Assembly: GCF_945952405.1 (NCBI RefSeq)
Contig: NZ_CAMFIA010000011.1
Coordinates: 87,299 to 151,298, forward strand
DNA from: an uncultured Stenotrophomonas sp.
GTDB lineage: Bacteria; Pseudomonadota; Gammaproteobacteria; Xanthomonadales; Xanthomonadaceae
Direction of reading: 5' to 3'
DNA: 64,000 bases
The notes under the pieces are model-generated. The model did not search any database, was not told the origin of the DNA, and saw only the letters and a program-made list of their open reading frames with translations. The first letter of the stretch is position 1. Each line of letters starts with the position of its first letter. Shown in pieces: positions 25,501-32,977 of the stretch. The position numbers and the translations under genes were made by a program.

Positions 25501-25529
25501 GCCGCCCGCTTGATGCTGTAAGCCTTCAT
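22506..25529 (-). CDS. TonB-dependent outer-membrane receptor, Oar-like
   Basis: A 1007-aa receptor with a signal peptide (cut after AMA near residue 29). It has an N-terminal carboxypeptidase-regulatory (Cna-like) domain (about 30-110, GRATAGDQVTVVSSSTGLTR), a plug (about 115-250, INRQEISRLPVAQDLAAVAL; GGYSVEFGRSTGGVINAVTR) and a long beta-barrel ending in Phe (QLVVTWNF). This is the Oar-type architecture common in Xanthomonadaceae and Myxococcus. Substrate is not evident from sequence. Placement between peptidase genes suggests import of murein peptides. It lies 51 nt after the transglutaminase-like gene and 53 nt before the serine-hydrolase gene. Confidence 0.93.
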   Translation of the reverse strand: MKAYSIKRAALSVALGACLGAMLPGIAMAQNVSGAVAGRATAGDQVTVVSSSTGLTRSVTVGADGSYRLGQLPVGDYQLQLSRAGQKLGDQVAVSVAVGGTTTVNLASGGGVTNLDALQVVGTRVVNRVDVYSTETSFNINRQEISRLPVAQDLAAVALMAPGVVGGNSSFGGLSFAGSSVAENAVFINGLNVTDMYTRRGFSTAPFAFFKEFQVKTGGYSVEFGRSTGGVINAVTRSGSNEFEGGVEVTAEPSAWRASGGDHFHRDGTPHSYGSRDNNSFLKTNVWGSGPIIKDKLFLFAMYEDRDDRGHNTSSDGSTWFKNTSGNGFWGTKLDWNINDNHSLALLAFSDEGDVTNASYGYNWNSDRLGAWGGDSVTETGGRNWSATYTGHFGQNFTARAMVGQNKQRAFTSSSLDQACSPVFTDSTYGPRLGKLQGLRAGCHPTGAAVAERDDTRDVARLDFEWQLGDHLLRFGVDRELMTTKQSTRYPGPTELSYTAYVARPGDEVWDGANAYVPAGVTEMLRARNRRSGGTFETEANALYVEDIWNITPNLMLNLGVRWDRFENRTAAGKAFIKMDDLIAPRVGFSWDMRGDGSTKLFGNAGRYYLPVTNNINVNFAGGLTDEYSYYVLNGWEQKTSPTGSAYMAPVIGQQIGPTDTRMNTGGADLRQSVDRDLKAVYQDEYILGFQNMINQAWSWGVNATYRRMTRALDDIRINYTPCGPTPSTLWPIANPGESLTIWGDKSIGCANEGWITIDTANSGYRKGGSGEVVGYSKPKRTYKALEFQIDRAWDEKWMFNASYLWSKSEGNFEGPVNSDTNYGDTGMVQFWDHPSTNERYGVLFNDFRHQFKLRAAYALNKQWSFGTTLQVQSGGPITAYGVMWPNDTIAGGSTSSEGSGGGTGWLCVANCSGPYDKRQFDYSPRGAFGRLPWTWTMGANVTWRLPVEGIDLSARLSVYNLFNNQKTINVHQRYEAQPGQYREATFATGTRWQAPRYTQLVVTWNF

Positions 25530-25580
25530 CCCCTGCTCTCTCCTGCAAGAATTGAATGGTGTGGAATGCGATGTGTCGCG

Positions 25581-27050
25581 CTAGCGTTGCCCGGCTGGCA
25601 GTACCCGCCACTGGAAGTCGTAGCTCCATTGGTCGAAGTACAGGTTGCCGCCTGCCCACTCGGCCTCGCCGCGCTGCGAGTCGACCGTTTCCGAGCGGAA
25701 ATGCTGTTTGGCCGGCACCAGGGCCTGGCCGAAATCGTCGTTGAAGGCGATGCGGTAGCCATCAAGGCCACCGAGGTAGAAGTCGCGCAGTGCCGGCACG
25801 CTGCTGGCCAGCGCCCCGGTGGTCACGTCCATCGGCAACCAGCCATACGGCGCCAGGTAAACCTGTCCCCAGTCGTGCAGGTTGCTGTAGCCGCTGCCAT
25901 CGTCGGAGAACACCATTCCCGACTGCCAGCGCGCGGGAATGCCGTTCATCCGCAGCAGCGCGATCAGCAGCAGGGTCTGCTGGCCGCAGTCGGCATGCCC
26001 GGCATGCAGCGCATGGTCGCTGATGTTGCTGAGGGTGGAGTACTCACGGGCACCGGCCCACGGAATGCGATCGACCGCCGCGAACAGCCTGCGCACCCTC
26101 TCGTAGGGACGCGTCTCGCCCTGCAGCACCTGGTCGGAGAACAGCTTCAGCGCAGGCGTGAAGCGCACATGTGGCAGCTGCTCGGCCAGGAAGGGCGCCA
26201 GCGCCGGATCGGCCGGCGTGGCCTGCACCTTGGCCGGATCAATCGCGGTATGCCGGGCGAAGATCGTCACCGCGTAGCGGATCTCGAAGCGGGTCGGCTG
26301 CCCCGCCACCGCTTTCGCCTCCAGGTAGGCGGTGCGCTGCAGTGTATCGGCCGGCGCCAGCTGCGCCCTGCCCGGCACGCTGCCACGCCATTGCACCTGT
26401 TCCTGCTGGCCCGGAAGCTCGCGCGGATACGGAATCCAGGCGCGGATGGTTTCGCCGGCCGGCACGGCATCGGCCTGCACCGTCAGCGACTGGGTGAAGG
26501 CGATGCGCTGCGGCAGCACCGCTGGCTGCGCGCTCTGCGCGGCCGCCGCGACCACCCGCGCGTGATGCGGATTGAGCACTTCATTGGGTCCCGGCGATGG
26601 CATCGGCGCATCCGTGCGACGGCGTGCACGGGCCTCGTCGCTGAGCAGGAACAGGTTCGACGGCGCGCGCTTGAAGTACCAGCGCGTGCCATCGATGTCG
26701 GCATGTTCGATCAGGCCCTGCTGGTCCCAACGCGCGAACTCCTCGTCGCTCAGATCGGGAATCCAGCGCCGCAGCGCGGCCTTGGCGGCGGCTTCATCCA
26801 GGCTGAAATCCAGGCGGATGCGGCGCATGCGCTCGCGCTGGAAGGCGGCGCTGGTGGATCCGCCTGCGCTCGCCAGCAGCACATCGGCGGCGCCGAAGCG
26901 GCCGCTGTCGATCAGGTCGATCAGCCGGGTTTCGCGCGCACGCGCCTCGGCGTCGTGCTCACCTGCAGCCGCGGCAACCGACGCACACAGCAGCAGCGCG
27001 GCACACAGGCCGGCGGCAGGCAGACGCGGTTTGCGAACGGCAGGATCCAC
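25581..27050 (-). CDS. Secreted transglutaminase-like (papain-fold) protein
   Basis: A 489-aa protein of the transglutaminase superfamily, probably periplasmic. The start chosen is GTG at 27050 (MDPAVRKPRLPAAG), which has a GGGGAAG Shine-Dalgarno 7 nt upstream. A GTG at 27092 would add 14 residues. The signal peptide is LCAALLLCASVAAAAG. The catalytic triad is C355 (GHADCGQQTLL), H392 (NLHDWGQVYL) and D408 (WLPMDVT). N-terminal to it is a domain of about 300 aa of unknown type. It begins the leftward murein-peptide operon. Bacterial members act as peptidases or amide hydrolases rather than cross-linkers, so cleavage of murein peptides is a reasonable guess. Confidence 0.87.
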   Translation of the reverse strand: MDPAVRKPRLPAAGLCAALLLCASVAAAAGEHDAEARARETRLIDLIDSGRFGAADVLLASAGGSTSAAFQRERMRRIRLDFSLDEAAAKAALRRWIPDLSDEEFARWDQQGLIEHADIDGTRWYFKRAPSNLFLLSDEARARRRTDAPMPSPGPNEVLNPHHARVVAAAAQSAQPAVLPQRIAFTQSLTVQADAVPAGETIRAWIPYPRELPGQQEQVQWRGSVPGRAQLAPADTLQRTAYLEAKAVAGQPTRFEIRYAVTIFARHTAIDPAKVQATPADPALAPFLAEQLPHVRFTPALKLFSDQVLQGETRPYERVRRLFAAVDRIPWAGAREYSTLSNISDHALHAGHADCGQQTLLLIALLRMNGIPARWQSGMVFSDDGSGYSNLHDWGQVYLAPYGWLPMDVTTGALASSVPALRDFYLGGLDGYRIAFNDDFGQALVPAKQHFRSETVDSQRGEAEWAGGNLYFDQWSYDFQWRVLPAGQR

Positions 27051-27124
27051 AGCGACACTTCCCCAGCGCGGGTGGTAACGGCTGTGTAACACGGGCCGGG
27101 GAACCGGTCAATAATTTATTCTTG

Positions 27125-27153
27125 CTTTCGCCGAAGAAAGGAATAAATATTCC
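27125..27153. promoter_or_regulatory. Shared divergent control region of the murein-peptide island
   Basis: The short space between the two divergent operons contains CTTTCGCCGAAGAAAG (27125-27140, arms CTTTC/GAAAG) overlapping GGAATAAATATTCC (27140-27153, arms GGAAT/ATTCC). It is markedly AT-rich for this genome and also holds the likely -10 regions. A TTTC-spacer-GAAA core is shared with the palindrome in front of the MurR/RpiR gene (29770-29785), making this region a candidate operator for that regulator. Binding is inferred. Confidence 0.5.
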
Positions 27154-27182
27154 TACTGGCATTCGAGGAGGGTGTGCTGCGC

Positions 27183-28619
27183 ATGATCCTGGCTTCCCGC
27201 GAACGGCATCGGCCCTGGCCGCGCCGCTTGACCCTGGCCCTGTGCCTGCTGGCCGCACCGGGCGTTGCACTGGCCGCGCCGGCCCCCGACCCCGGCGCGC
27301 CGCTGCCCTATGTGCTCGGCCTGCATGAGGCCTACCTGACCCCGCAGTACTGGGCCGAACGCCTGCCGAACGCCGATGCGCTGATCCTCGACCGCGCGCA
27401 GATCGATGCGCAGAACGCGCGCATGCGGGCGCAGGACAGCCATATCCAGGATATCGCGGCGCTGCCCGCCCAGCTTGATGCCGCGCAGGTGCGTGCCAGC
27501 ATCGGTGCCCTGTCGAGCTGGCCCACGCGCGCCCTCTACAACGACAAGGGCCAGGCCATTGCGCCGGGCCTGCGCAGCGCGATCGAGGCCAACCTCGGCC
27601 TGGATGCCATTGCCGCGCAGACGGCACCGCAGTATGGGCTGGTGGTGAAGCGTGCCGCACTGCGCACCTTCCCCACCCGCGAGCGCGTGTTCAGCAGCGT
27701 GGGTGACACCGACATCGATCGCTTCCAGGAATCGGCGCTGTTCCCCGGTGACAAGGTCGCCGTGGTCCACCGCAGCGCCGATGGCCGCTGGCTGTTCGTG
27801 CACAGCGAACGCTACAGCGCATGGATCGAGGCCGATGCGGTGGCCAGCGGCGACAAGGCCACGGTGCTCGGCTACGGCACGAAAGGCCCCTACCGGATTG
27901 TCACCGGCGCCATCGCGCAGACCGCCTACACCCCGCAGGAACCGCGCGTCTCGCGCCTGCAGCTGGACATGGGCGTGCGCCTGCCGGTGCTGGCCGACTG
28001 GCCGGCCGCCGAGCCGGTGAACGGCCAGCAGGCACATGCCTCGTGGGTGGTGCAGCTACCGGTACGCGAGGCCGATGGTCGGCTGAAGCTGCTGCCGGCG
28101 CTGTTGCCGCGCTCGCAGGACACCGCCGCCGACTACCTGCCGCTGACCCCGCGCCTGCTGCTGCAGCAGGCCTTCAAGTTCCTCGGTGAACGCTACGGGT
28201 GGGGCCACGACTACGACAGCCGTGACTGCAGCGGATTCGTATCCGAGATCTACCGCAGCTTCGGTGTGCTGCTGCCGCGCAATACCAGCGCACAGGCGGT
28301 CAGCCCCGCGCTGGACCGCCTGCCGTTCACCGGAAAGGACGGCAAGGCCGTGCGCGACCGCGCCGTCGCCGACCTGCAGGCAGGCGACCTGGTGTACATC
28401 CCGGGCCACGTGATGATGGCCATCGGCCACGTCGACGGCCGCACCTGGGTCATCCACGATACGGCGGGCGGCAGCTGGTACGGTGCCGACGGCAAGCGCG
28501 TGCAGGCCCATCTCAATGGTGTTTCGGTCACGCCGCTGGAGCCGATGATGGCCAGCGATACCGTCCGCTACATCGACCGCATCACCAACATCCAGCGCCT
28601 GCGCGCCAAGACTCCCTGA
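27183..28619 (+). CDS. SH3-domain NlpC/P60 gamma-D-glutamyl-diamino-acid endopeptidase (YkfC-like), secreted
   Basis: A 478-aa protein with a signal peptide (LTLALCLLAAPGVALA), central SH3-like repeats (about 150-320, LRTFPTRERVFSSVGDTD and GDKVAVVHRSADGRWLFVHS) and a C-terminal NlpC/P60 domain. The catalytic residues are C349 (DCSGFVSE), H409 (PGHVMMAIGH) and H425 (WVIHDTA). This matches the YkfC family, which cleaves between D-Glu and the diamino acid of murein peptides. ATG 27183 is preferred to GTG 27174 because the AGGAGG at 27166-27171 is only 2 nt from the GTG but 11 nt from the ATG. The epimerase gene starts directly after the stop codon. Confidence 0.92.
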   Translation: MILASRERHRPWPRRLTLALCLLAAPGVALAAPAPDPGAPLPYVLGLHEAYLTPQYWAERLPNADALILDRAQIDAQNARMRAQDSHIQDIAALPAQLDAAQVRASIGALSSWPTRALYNDKGQAIAPGLRSAIEANLGLDAIAAQTAPQYGLVVKRAALRTFPTRERVFSSVGDTDIDRFQESALFPGDKVAVVHRSADGRWLFVHSERYSAWIEADAVASGDKATVLGYGTKGPYRIVTGAIAQTAYTPQEPRVSRLQLDMGVRLPVLADWPAAEPVNGQQAHASWVVQLPVREADGRLKLLPALLPRSQDTAADYLPLTPRLLLQQAFKFLGERYGWGHDYDSRDCSGFVSEIYRSFGVLLPRNTSAQAVSPALDRLPFTGKDGKAVRDRAVADLQAGDLVYIPGHVMMAIGHVDGRTWVIHDTAGGSWYGADGKRVQAHLNGVSVTPLEPMMASDTVRYIDRITNIQRLRAKTP

Positions 28620-29714
28620 ATGAAGATCACTGCCATCGAACTGGGCATGCTGCGCGTGCCGCTGAAGACACCGTTCAAGACCGCCCTGCGCACGGTGGAG
28701 ACCGTCGAGGACGTGGTGGTGCTGATCCGGACCGACAGCGGCCATACCGGCTACGGCGAGGCACCGGCAACCGCCGTGATCACCGGCGATACCCACGGCT
28801 CGATCATCGAAGCGATCCGTCACTTCATCGCCCCGCGCCTGATCGGCCAGGAGGTGGTCAACCTCAACCGGCTGTGCGGGCTGGTGCAGACCGCGATGGA
28901 GCGCAACACCAGCGCCAAGGCCGCCGTGGAGATCGCCCTGTACGACCTCTGGGCGCAGCTGCACGGCGCACCGCTGTACCAGATGCTGGGCGGCGGTGAC
29001 CCGGTGATCACCACCGACATCACCATCAGCGTGGACTACATCGACAAGATGGTGGCCGACTCGCTGTCGGCGATCGAACGCGGCTTCGAATCGCTGAAGA
29101 TCAAGGTCGGCAAGGACATCGGCCTGGACATCGAACGGGTCAAGGCCATCCATGCCGCCGTGCAGGGTCGCGCGCTGCTGCGCCTGGATGCCAACCAGGG
29201 CTGGACCGCCAAGCAGGCCGTGCATGCGATGCGCACGCTGGAAGACGCCGGCGTGGTGCTGGAACTGCTGGAGCAGCCGGTGAAGGCGGCCGACATCAAC
29301 GGACTGAAGTACGTCACCGACCGGGTCAACACGCCGGTGATGGCCGACGAAAGCGTGTTCAGCCCGAGCCAGGTGATGGACCTGATCCAGCACCGCGCAG
29401 CCGACATCATCAACATCAAGCTGATGAAGACCGGCGGCCTGTCCAACGCCATCCGCATCGCCGACATCGCCGGCATCTACGGCGTGCCCTGCATGATCGG
29501 CTGCATGATCGAGTCCAGTATCAGCGTGGCGGCGGCGGTGCACCTGGCGGTGGCCAAGAGCGATGTGATCACCAAGGTCGACCTGGATGGCCCTTCGCTG
29601 GGCCAGTTCGACCCGGTCAGCGGCGGCGTGCATTTCAACGAATCGGAGATCAGTATCAGCGACGTGCCCGGGCTGGGCATCACCGAAGTGCGCGGACTGG
29701 AGATGCTGGGTTGA
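28620..29714 (+). CDS. ykfB: L-Ala-D/L-Glu epimerase (dipeptide epimerase)
   Basis: A 364-aa enolase-superfamily enzyme, the product type that follows NlpC/P60 cleavage in the murein-peptide pathway. It turns L-Ala-D-Glu into L-Ala-L-Glu, which ordinary peptidases can split. Catalytic residues correspond, one position lower, to those of Bacillus YkfB: K160 and K162 (SLKIKVG), D190 (LRLDANQGW), E218 (LLEQP), D243 (MADES) and K267 (NIKLMKTGG). The late DLDGP motif is typical of dipeptide epimerases. Its ATG abuts the TGA of the NlpC/P60 gene with no spacer, so the two are translationally coupled. Cytoplasmic. Confidence 0.95.
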   Translation: MKITAIELGMLRVPLKTPFKTALRTVETVEDVVVLIRTDSGHTGYGEAPATAVITGDTHGSIIEAIRHFIAPRLIGQEVVNLNRLCGLVQTAMERNTSAKAAVEIALYDLWAQLHGAPLYQMLGGGDPVITTDITISVDYIDKMVADSLSAIERGFESLKIKVGKDIGLDIERVKAIHAAVQGRALLRLDANQGWTAKQAVHAMRTLEDAGVVLELLEQPVKAADINGLKYVTDRVNTPVMADESVFSPSQVMDLIQHRAADIINIKLMKTGGLSNAIRIADIAGIYGVPCMIGCMIESSISVAAAVHLAVAKSDVITKVDLDGPSLGQFDPVSGGVHFNESEISISDVPGLGITEVRGLEMLG

Positions 29715-29769
29715 TCTCTGCCTTGCGGCTGGCCTGGCGTACAACTGACTTTGGGTCGGGCGTTACTTT

Positions 29770-29785
29770 TCTTTCCGCGGAAAGA
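29770..29785. promoter_or_regulatory. Perfect palindrome TCTTTCCGCGGAAAGA: candidate MurR/RpiR operator
   Basis: A 16-bp perfect palindrome 150 nt upstream of the MurR/RpiR regulator gene. Its TTTC...GAAA halves resemble those in the divergent control region at 27125-27140. A SMAG unit follows immediately. Confidence 0.5.
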
Positions 29786-29789
29786 CCGG

Positions 29790-29812
29790 GTAGATCCACG
29801 CCATGCGTGGAT
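29790..29812 (+). repeat. SMAG palindrome, GTAGATCCACGCC subtype
   Basis: A single intact unit in the 220-nt gap between the epimerase and the regulator gene. It could serve as a partial terminator separating the two. Confidence 0.85.
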
Positions 29813-29934
29813 GCTTCCGCCCCTGCTTCTGCCCGACCCCGTAGCCCCTTCGCGGCTGGCACGCGCGCGATCCACCCCATGACCTGCTCCACGCTGCCAA
29901 CCGCAACGCGCCTATCCATGCCCGGACACCCGAC

Positions 29935-30783
29935 ATGCCGCCCCTGCTGAAGATCCGTTCCGAGCGCGGGCAGATGTCGGCCATCGAACGCCGCATCGCC
30001 GACTTCATCCTCGACAACGCGCACCTGCTGCGCGACTACTCGTCGCAGCAGCTGGCCAGTGCGCTGGGCATCAGCCAGTCCAGCGTGGTGAAGTTCAGCC
30101 AGAAGCTGGGGTTCAAGGGCTACCCGGACCTGAAGTATTCGATCGGCCAGGATGTCGCCCGCGCCGGCGCCGATCCGCAGCAGGCGCCGAGCGAGCCCGA
30201 CGGCGGCGACGACTACCGGCGCCTGGGTGAAGCCCTGCGCCGCAGCAAGGCACAGGCCGAAGAGGAAACCCGCCAGGCCAACCCGCGCGAGGAAATCGAA
30301 CGCATCGTGCAGCTGCTCGACGGCGCGCCGAAGCTGTTCGTGCATGGCCTGGGTGACGACGGACTGTTCGCCCGCGAGTTCGCCATGCGGCTGTCGCTGC
30401 TGGGGCTGCTGGTGGTACCGCATACCGACCCGATCCTGATGCTGGCCAACCTGTCGGCCGCACGCCCCGGCGATGTGCTGCTGGTGTTCTCCGAGTTCGG
30501 CAACCTGGCGCAGCTGTCGCAGCTGTCGCGGCAGTTCCAGGACATGGGCGGCAAGGTGATTTCCATCACCCGGCACACCGCCAACCCGCTGCGCGCGCAT
30601 GCGGATGCCGCGCTGGCGGTGTGCGCGCACGACCGCACGCCGCAGGTCGCGCAGCTGCTGTACCGTAGCGCCATGCACGCCCTGCTCGACTTCCTGTTCG
30701 TGCTGCTCTGCCACGCCAATCCGGACCGCCAGCAGCAGCTGGCGGTGAACCTGGAGCGGATCGACCACCTGCTGGATTCCTGA
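29935..30783 (+). CDS. MurR/RpiR-family transcriptional regulator
   Basis: A 282-aa regulator with the N-terminal RpiR helix-turn-helix (about 1-75; ERRIADFILDNAHLLRDYSS, QLASALGISQSSVVKFSQKL) and a C-terminal SIS sugar-phosphate-binding domain (about 120-260; KLFVHGLGDDGLFAREFAMR, LLVFSEFGNLAQLSQLSRQF). E. coli MurR senses N-acetylmuramic acid 6-phosphate. Here the ligand may be a murein-derived sugar phosphate, which would link cell-wall turnover to the peptide-scavenging genes on both sides. Located between the epimerase and the YkuD gene. The palindrome at 29770-29785 suggests autoregulation. Confidence 0.9.
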   Translation: MPPLLKIRSERGQMSAIERRIADFILDNAHLLRDYSSQQLASALGISQSSVVKFSQKLGFKGYPDLKYSIGQDVARAGADPQQAPSEPDGGDDYRRLGEALRRSKAQAEEETRQANPREEIERIVQLLDGAPKLFVHGLGDDGLFAREFAMRLSLLGLLVVPHTDPILMLANLSAARPGDVLLVFSEFGNLAQLSQLSRQFQDMGGKVISITRHTANPLRAHADAALAVCAHDRTPQVAQLLYRSAMHALLDFLFVLLCHANPDRQQQLAVNLERIDHLLDS

Positions 30784-30798
30784 CCGGAGCGCATGTTG

Positions 30799-31560
30799 AT
30801 GAACCCGCTGGCCCGTCTTGCCACCGCTGCGCTGCTGCTTGCCGCCGCGCTGTCCGTCCATGCTGCGCCGCTGGAAGGTGCACGCCAGTTGATCGTGGTC
30901 ACCAGCGAGAACTGGGACAGCACCCAGGGGCAGCTGCAGGCCTATGTGCGTGATGGCAAGGGCTGGCACGCGCATGGCGCGGCCTTCCCGGTTGCGCTTG
31001 GCCGCACCGGCAGCGCATGGGGCCTGGGCCTGCATCCGGCGCAGCCCAATGGCCCGCAGAAACAGGAAGGCGATGGTCGCAGCCCGGCCGGCGTGTTCGC
31101 GCTCGGCAGCGCATTCGGCTATGCCATCACCCGTCCCGGCACCGCAATGGCCTACCAGCCGATGCTGGACAGCAGCTACTGCATGGACGTGCCCGGCTCG
31201 CCGTTCTACAACCGCATCGTCGATGCGAAGAAGGTCGGCAGCGCAGCGATCAAGGGCTCGACCGAGCCGATGCGGCTGGACCTGCACAACAAGGGCGACG
31301 TGCGCTACCAGGAAGGCTTCGTGATCGCCCACAACCCGGACAACCAGCCCGGCAAGGGCAGCTGCATCTTTGCCCATCTGTGGCGCCAGCCCGGGGAGGC
31401 CACGGCCGGTTGCACGGCCATGCCGCAAGCGCGCATGCAGGCGCTGCTGGACTGGCTGCGGCCGCAGGATACGCCGCGCTTCGTGCTGCTGCCGCGCGCC
31501 GAGTACAAGCGCCTGCAGGCGCAATGGCAGCTGCCCGCACTGCACGGAGACGCCCGTTGA
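30799..31560 (+). CDS. Secreted YkuD-fold (L,D-transpeptidase-like) protein
   Basis: A 253-aa protein with a signal peptide (LARLATAALLLAAALSVHAA). The L,D-transpeptidase fold is indicated by the H178 to C205 region: IAHNPDNQPGKGSCIFAHLW followed by TAGCTAMP, with nucleophile C205 and H193. The SxGC motif appears as TAGC. ATG 30799 is preferred to 30793 because GGAG at 30786-30789 is 9 nt away rather than 3. Members can form or break L,D-linkages in peptidoglycan, or act as L,D-carboxypeptidases. The latter would fit this operon. Its stop overlaps the next start codon. Confidence 0.87.
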   Translation: MNPLARLATAALLLAAALSVHAAPLEGARQLIVVTSENWDSTQGQLQAYVRDGKGWHAHGAAFPVALGRTGSAWGLGLHPAQPNGPQKQEGDGRSPAGVFALGSAFGYAITRPGTAMAYQPMLDSSYCMDVPGSPFYNRIVDAKKVGSAAIKGSTEPMRLDLHNKGDVRYQEGFVIAHNPDNQPGKGSCIFAHLWRQPGEATAGCTAMPQARMQALLDWLRPQDTPRFVLLPRAEYKRLQAQWQLPALHGDAR

Positions 31561-32858
31561 GCGCGCAGGACGAACCGCAGCTGCAGCGCGCGGTCAGCCG
31601 CTGGCAGATCGTCGGCCTCTCGATCAACGACGTGATCGGCAGCGGCATCTACCTGTTGCCGGCCGCCACCGTGGCCCTGCTCGGCCCCTTCAGCCTGTGG
31701 GGCGTGGTTGCCGCCGGCATCGTCGTGGCCCTGCTGGTGCTGTGCTACGCGCAGGCCGCCAGCTACTTCGATGAACCCGGCGGCAGCTACCTGTATGCGC
31801 GCGAGGCATTCGGCCGCTTCGCGGGTTTCGAGATCGGCTGGATGATCTGGCTGACCCGGATCAGCTCGGCCGCCGCGCTCAGCAACGCGCTGGCCGATGC
31901 CGTCGCGCGCTTCTGGCCGTGGGCCGGTGCCGGCCTGGGCCGCATCGCGGTGATCGTGGTGTCGCTGGGCTTCCTTACCGGAGTCAACATCATCGGCGTG
32001 CGTTCGGCGGCACGTACCGGCGTGATCCTGGTGATCGGCAAGATGCTGCCGCTGCTGCTGTTCGTGGCCATCGGCGCGTTCTACATCGATCCGCAGCTGG
32101 CCTTCTCCGGCCAGCGCCCGGACCCGCACGACCTGCAGCGCATGGGCGAAGCCGCGCTGCTGCTGCTGTACGCCTATGCCGGTTTCGAGAACATCCCGGC
32201 CGCCGCCGGCGAGTACCGCAATCCGCGCCGCGATATTCCGTTCGCACTGATCACCATGATCATCACCGTCACCGTCATCTACGGCGCGGTGCAGGTGGTG
32301 GCACAGGGCACGCTGGCGGGCCTGTCCAGTTCGGCCACGCCGCTGGCCGACGCCGCCGCCGGCTTCGGTGGCGAAGCACTGGCGCTGATCCTGACCATCG
32401 GCGCCACCATCTCCATCCTCGGCACCAACAGCAACACCATGATGATGGGGCCGCGCTTCCTGTTCGCGCTGGCCCGCGATGGCTACGGGCCGAAGATCCT
32501 GGCCCAGGTGCATCCGCGCTTCCACACTCCGGCGGCGTCGATCCTGTGCCAGGGCCTGATCGCGCTCGGCCTGGCCCTGTCCGGCTCGTTCGTGCAGCTG
32601 GCGTTGCTGTCGATGACCACCCGCTTGTTCGCCTACATCGGTACCGCAGCGGCGGTGCTGGTGCTGGCCAAGCGCTATGCCGACCGCCCCGGCGCCTTGA
32701 AGCTGCCCGGCGGCCCGCTGATTCCGGTGCTGGCGCTGCTGCTGTGCCTGGCCCTGTTCGCCAGTGCCAGCTGGCAGAACATCGCCGCCGCGCTGGTCGC
32801 CTTCGCCATCGGTGCGGTGATCTACAGGCTGCCGCGCAAGGACGCCGACGGCGGGTGA
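31557..32858 (+). CDS. APC-family amino acid permease
   Basis: A 433-aa inner-membrane transporter of the amino acid-polyamine-organocation superfamily with about 12 membrane segments. The family TM1 motif is GLSINDVIGSGIYLLPA, and GFENIPAAAGEYRNPRRDIP is the conserved TM6 loop block. The most likely start is TTG at 31557, overlapping the TGA of the YkuD gene (TTGA) with GGAGA 7 nt upstream. The first residues are then MSAQDEPQLQRAVSRWQIV. It probably imports or exports an amino acid released by the peptidases of this locus. D-Ala, L-Ala or Glu are guesses. Confidence 0.9.
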   Translation: MSAQDEPQLQRAVSRWQIVGLSINDVIGSGIYLLPAATVALLGPFSLWGVVAAGIVVALLVLCYAQAASYFDEPGGSYLYAREAFGRFAGFEIGWMIWLTRISSAAALSNALADAVARFWPWAGAGLGRIAVIVVSLGFLTGVNIIGVRSAARTGVILVIGKMLPLLLFVAIGAFYIDPQLAFSGQRPDPHDLQRMGEAALLLLYAYAGFENIPAAAGEYRNPRRDIPFALITMIITVTVIYGAVQVVAQGTLAGLSSSATPLADAAAGFGGEALALILTIGATISILGTNSNTMMMGPRFLFALARDGYGPKILAQVHPRFHTPAASILCQGLIALGLALSGSFVQLALLSMTTRLFAYIGTAAAVLVLAKRYADRPGALKLPGGPLIPVLALLLCLALFASASWQNIAAALVAFAIGAVIYRLPRKDADGG

Positions 32859-32867
32859 CCGATGGAG

Positions 32868-32895
32868 GTAGTGCCGGGCCCAGGCTCGGCGCTAC
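32868..32895. repeat. Degenerate SMAG-like hairpin with GTAG and CTAC ends
   Basis: GTAGTGCCGGGCC, CAGGCTCGGCGCTAC. Both ends carry the tetranucleotide, so this looks like a merged or decayed pair. It sits 9 nt after the permease stop codon. Confidence 0.7.
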
Positions 32896-32977
32896 AGACC
32901 CGGCCTTCACGCTGCCGGACCGGGCCGTTAACCGCCGCGCAGGCACGATCAGGCTTCGTCCACCACGGAGCCCTCGC

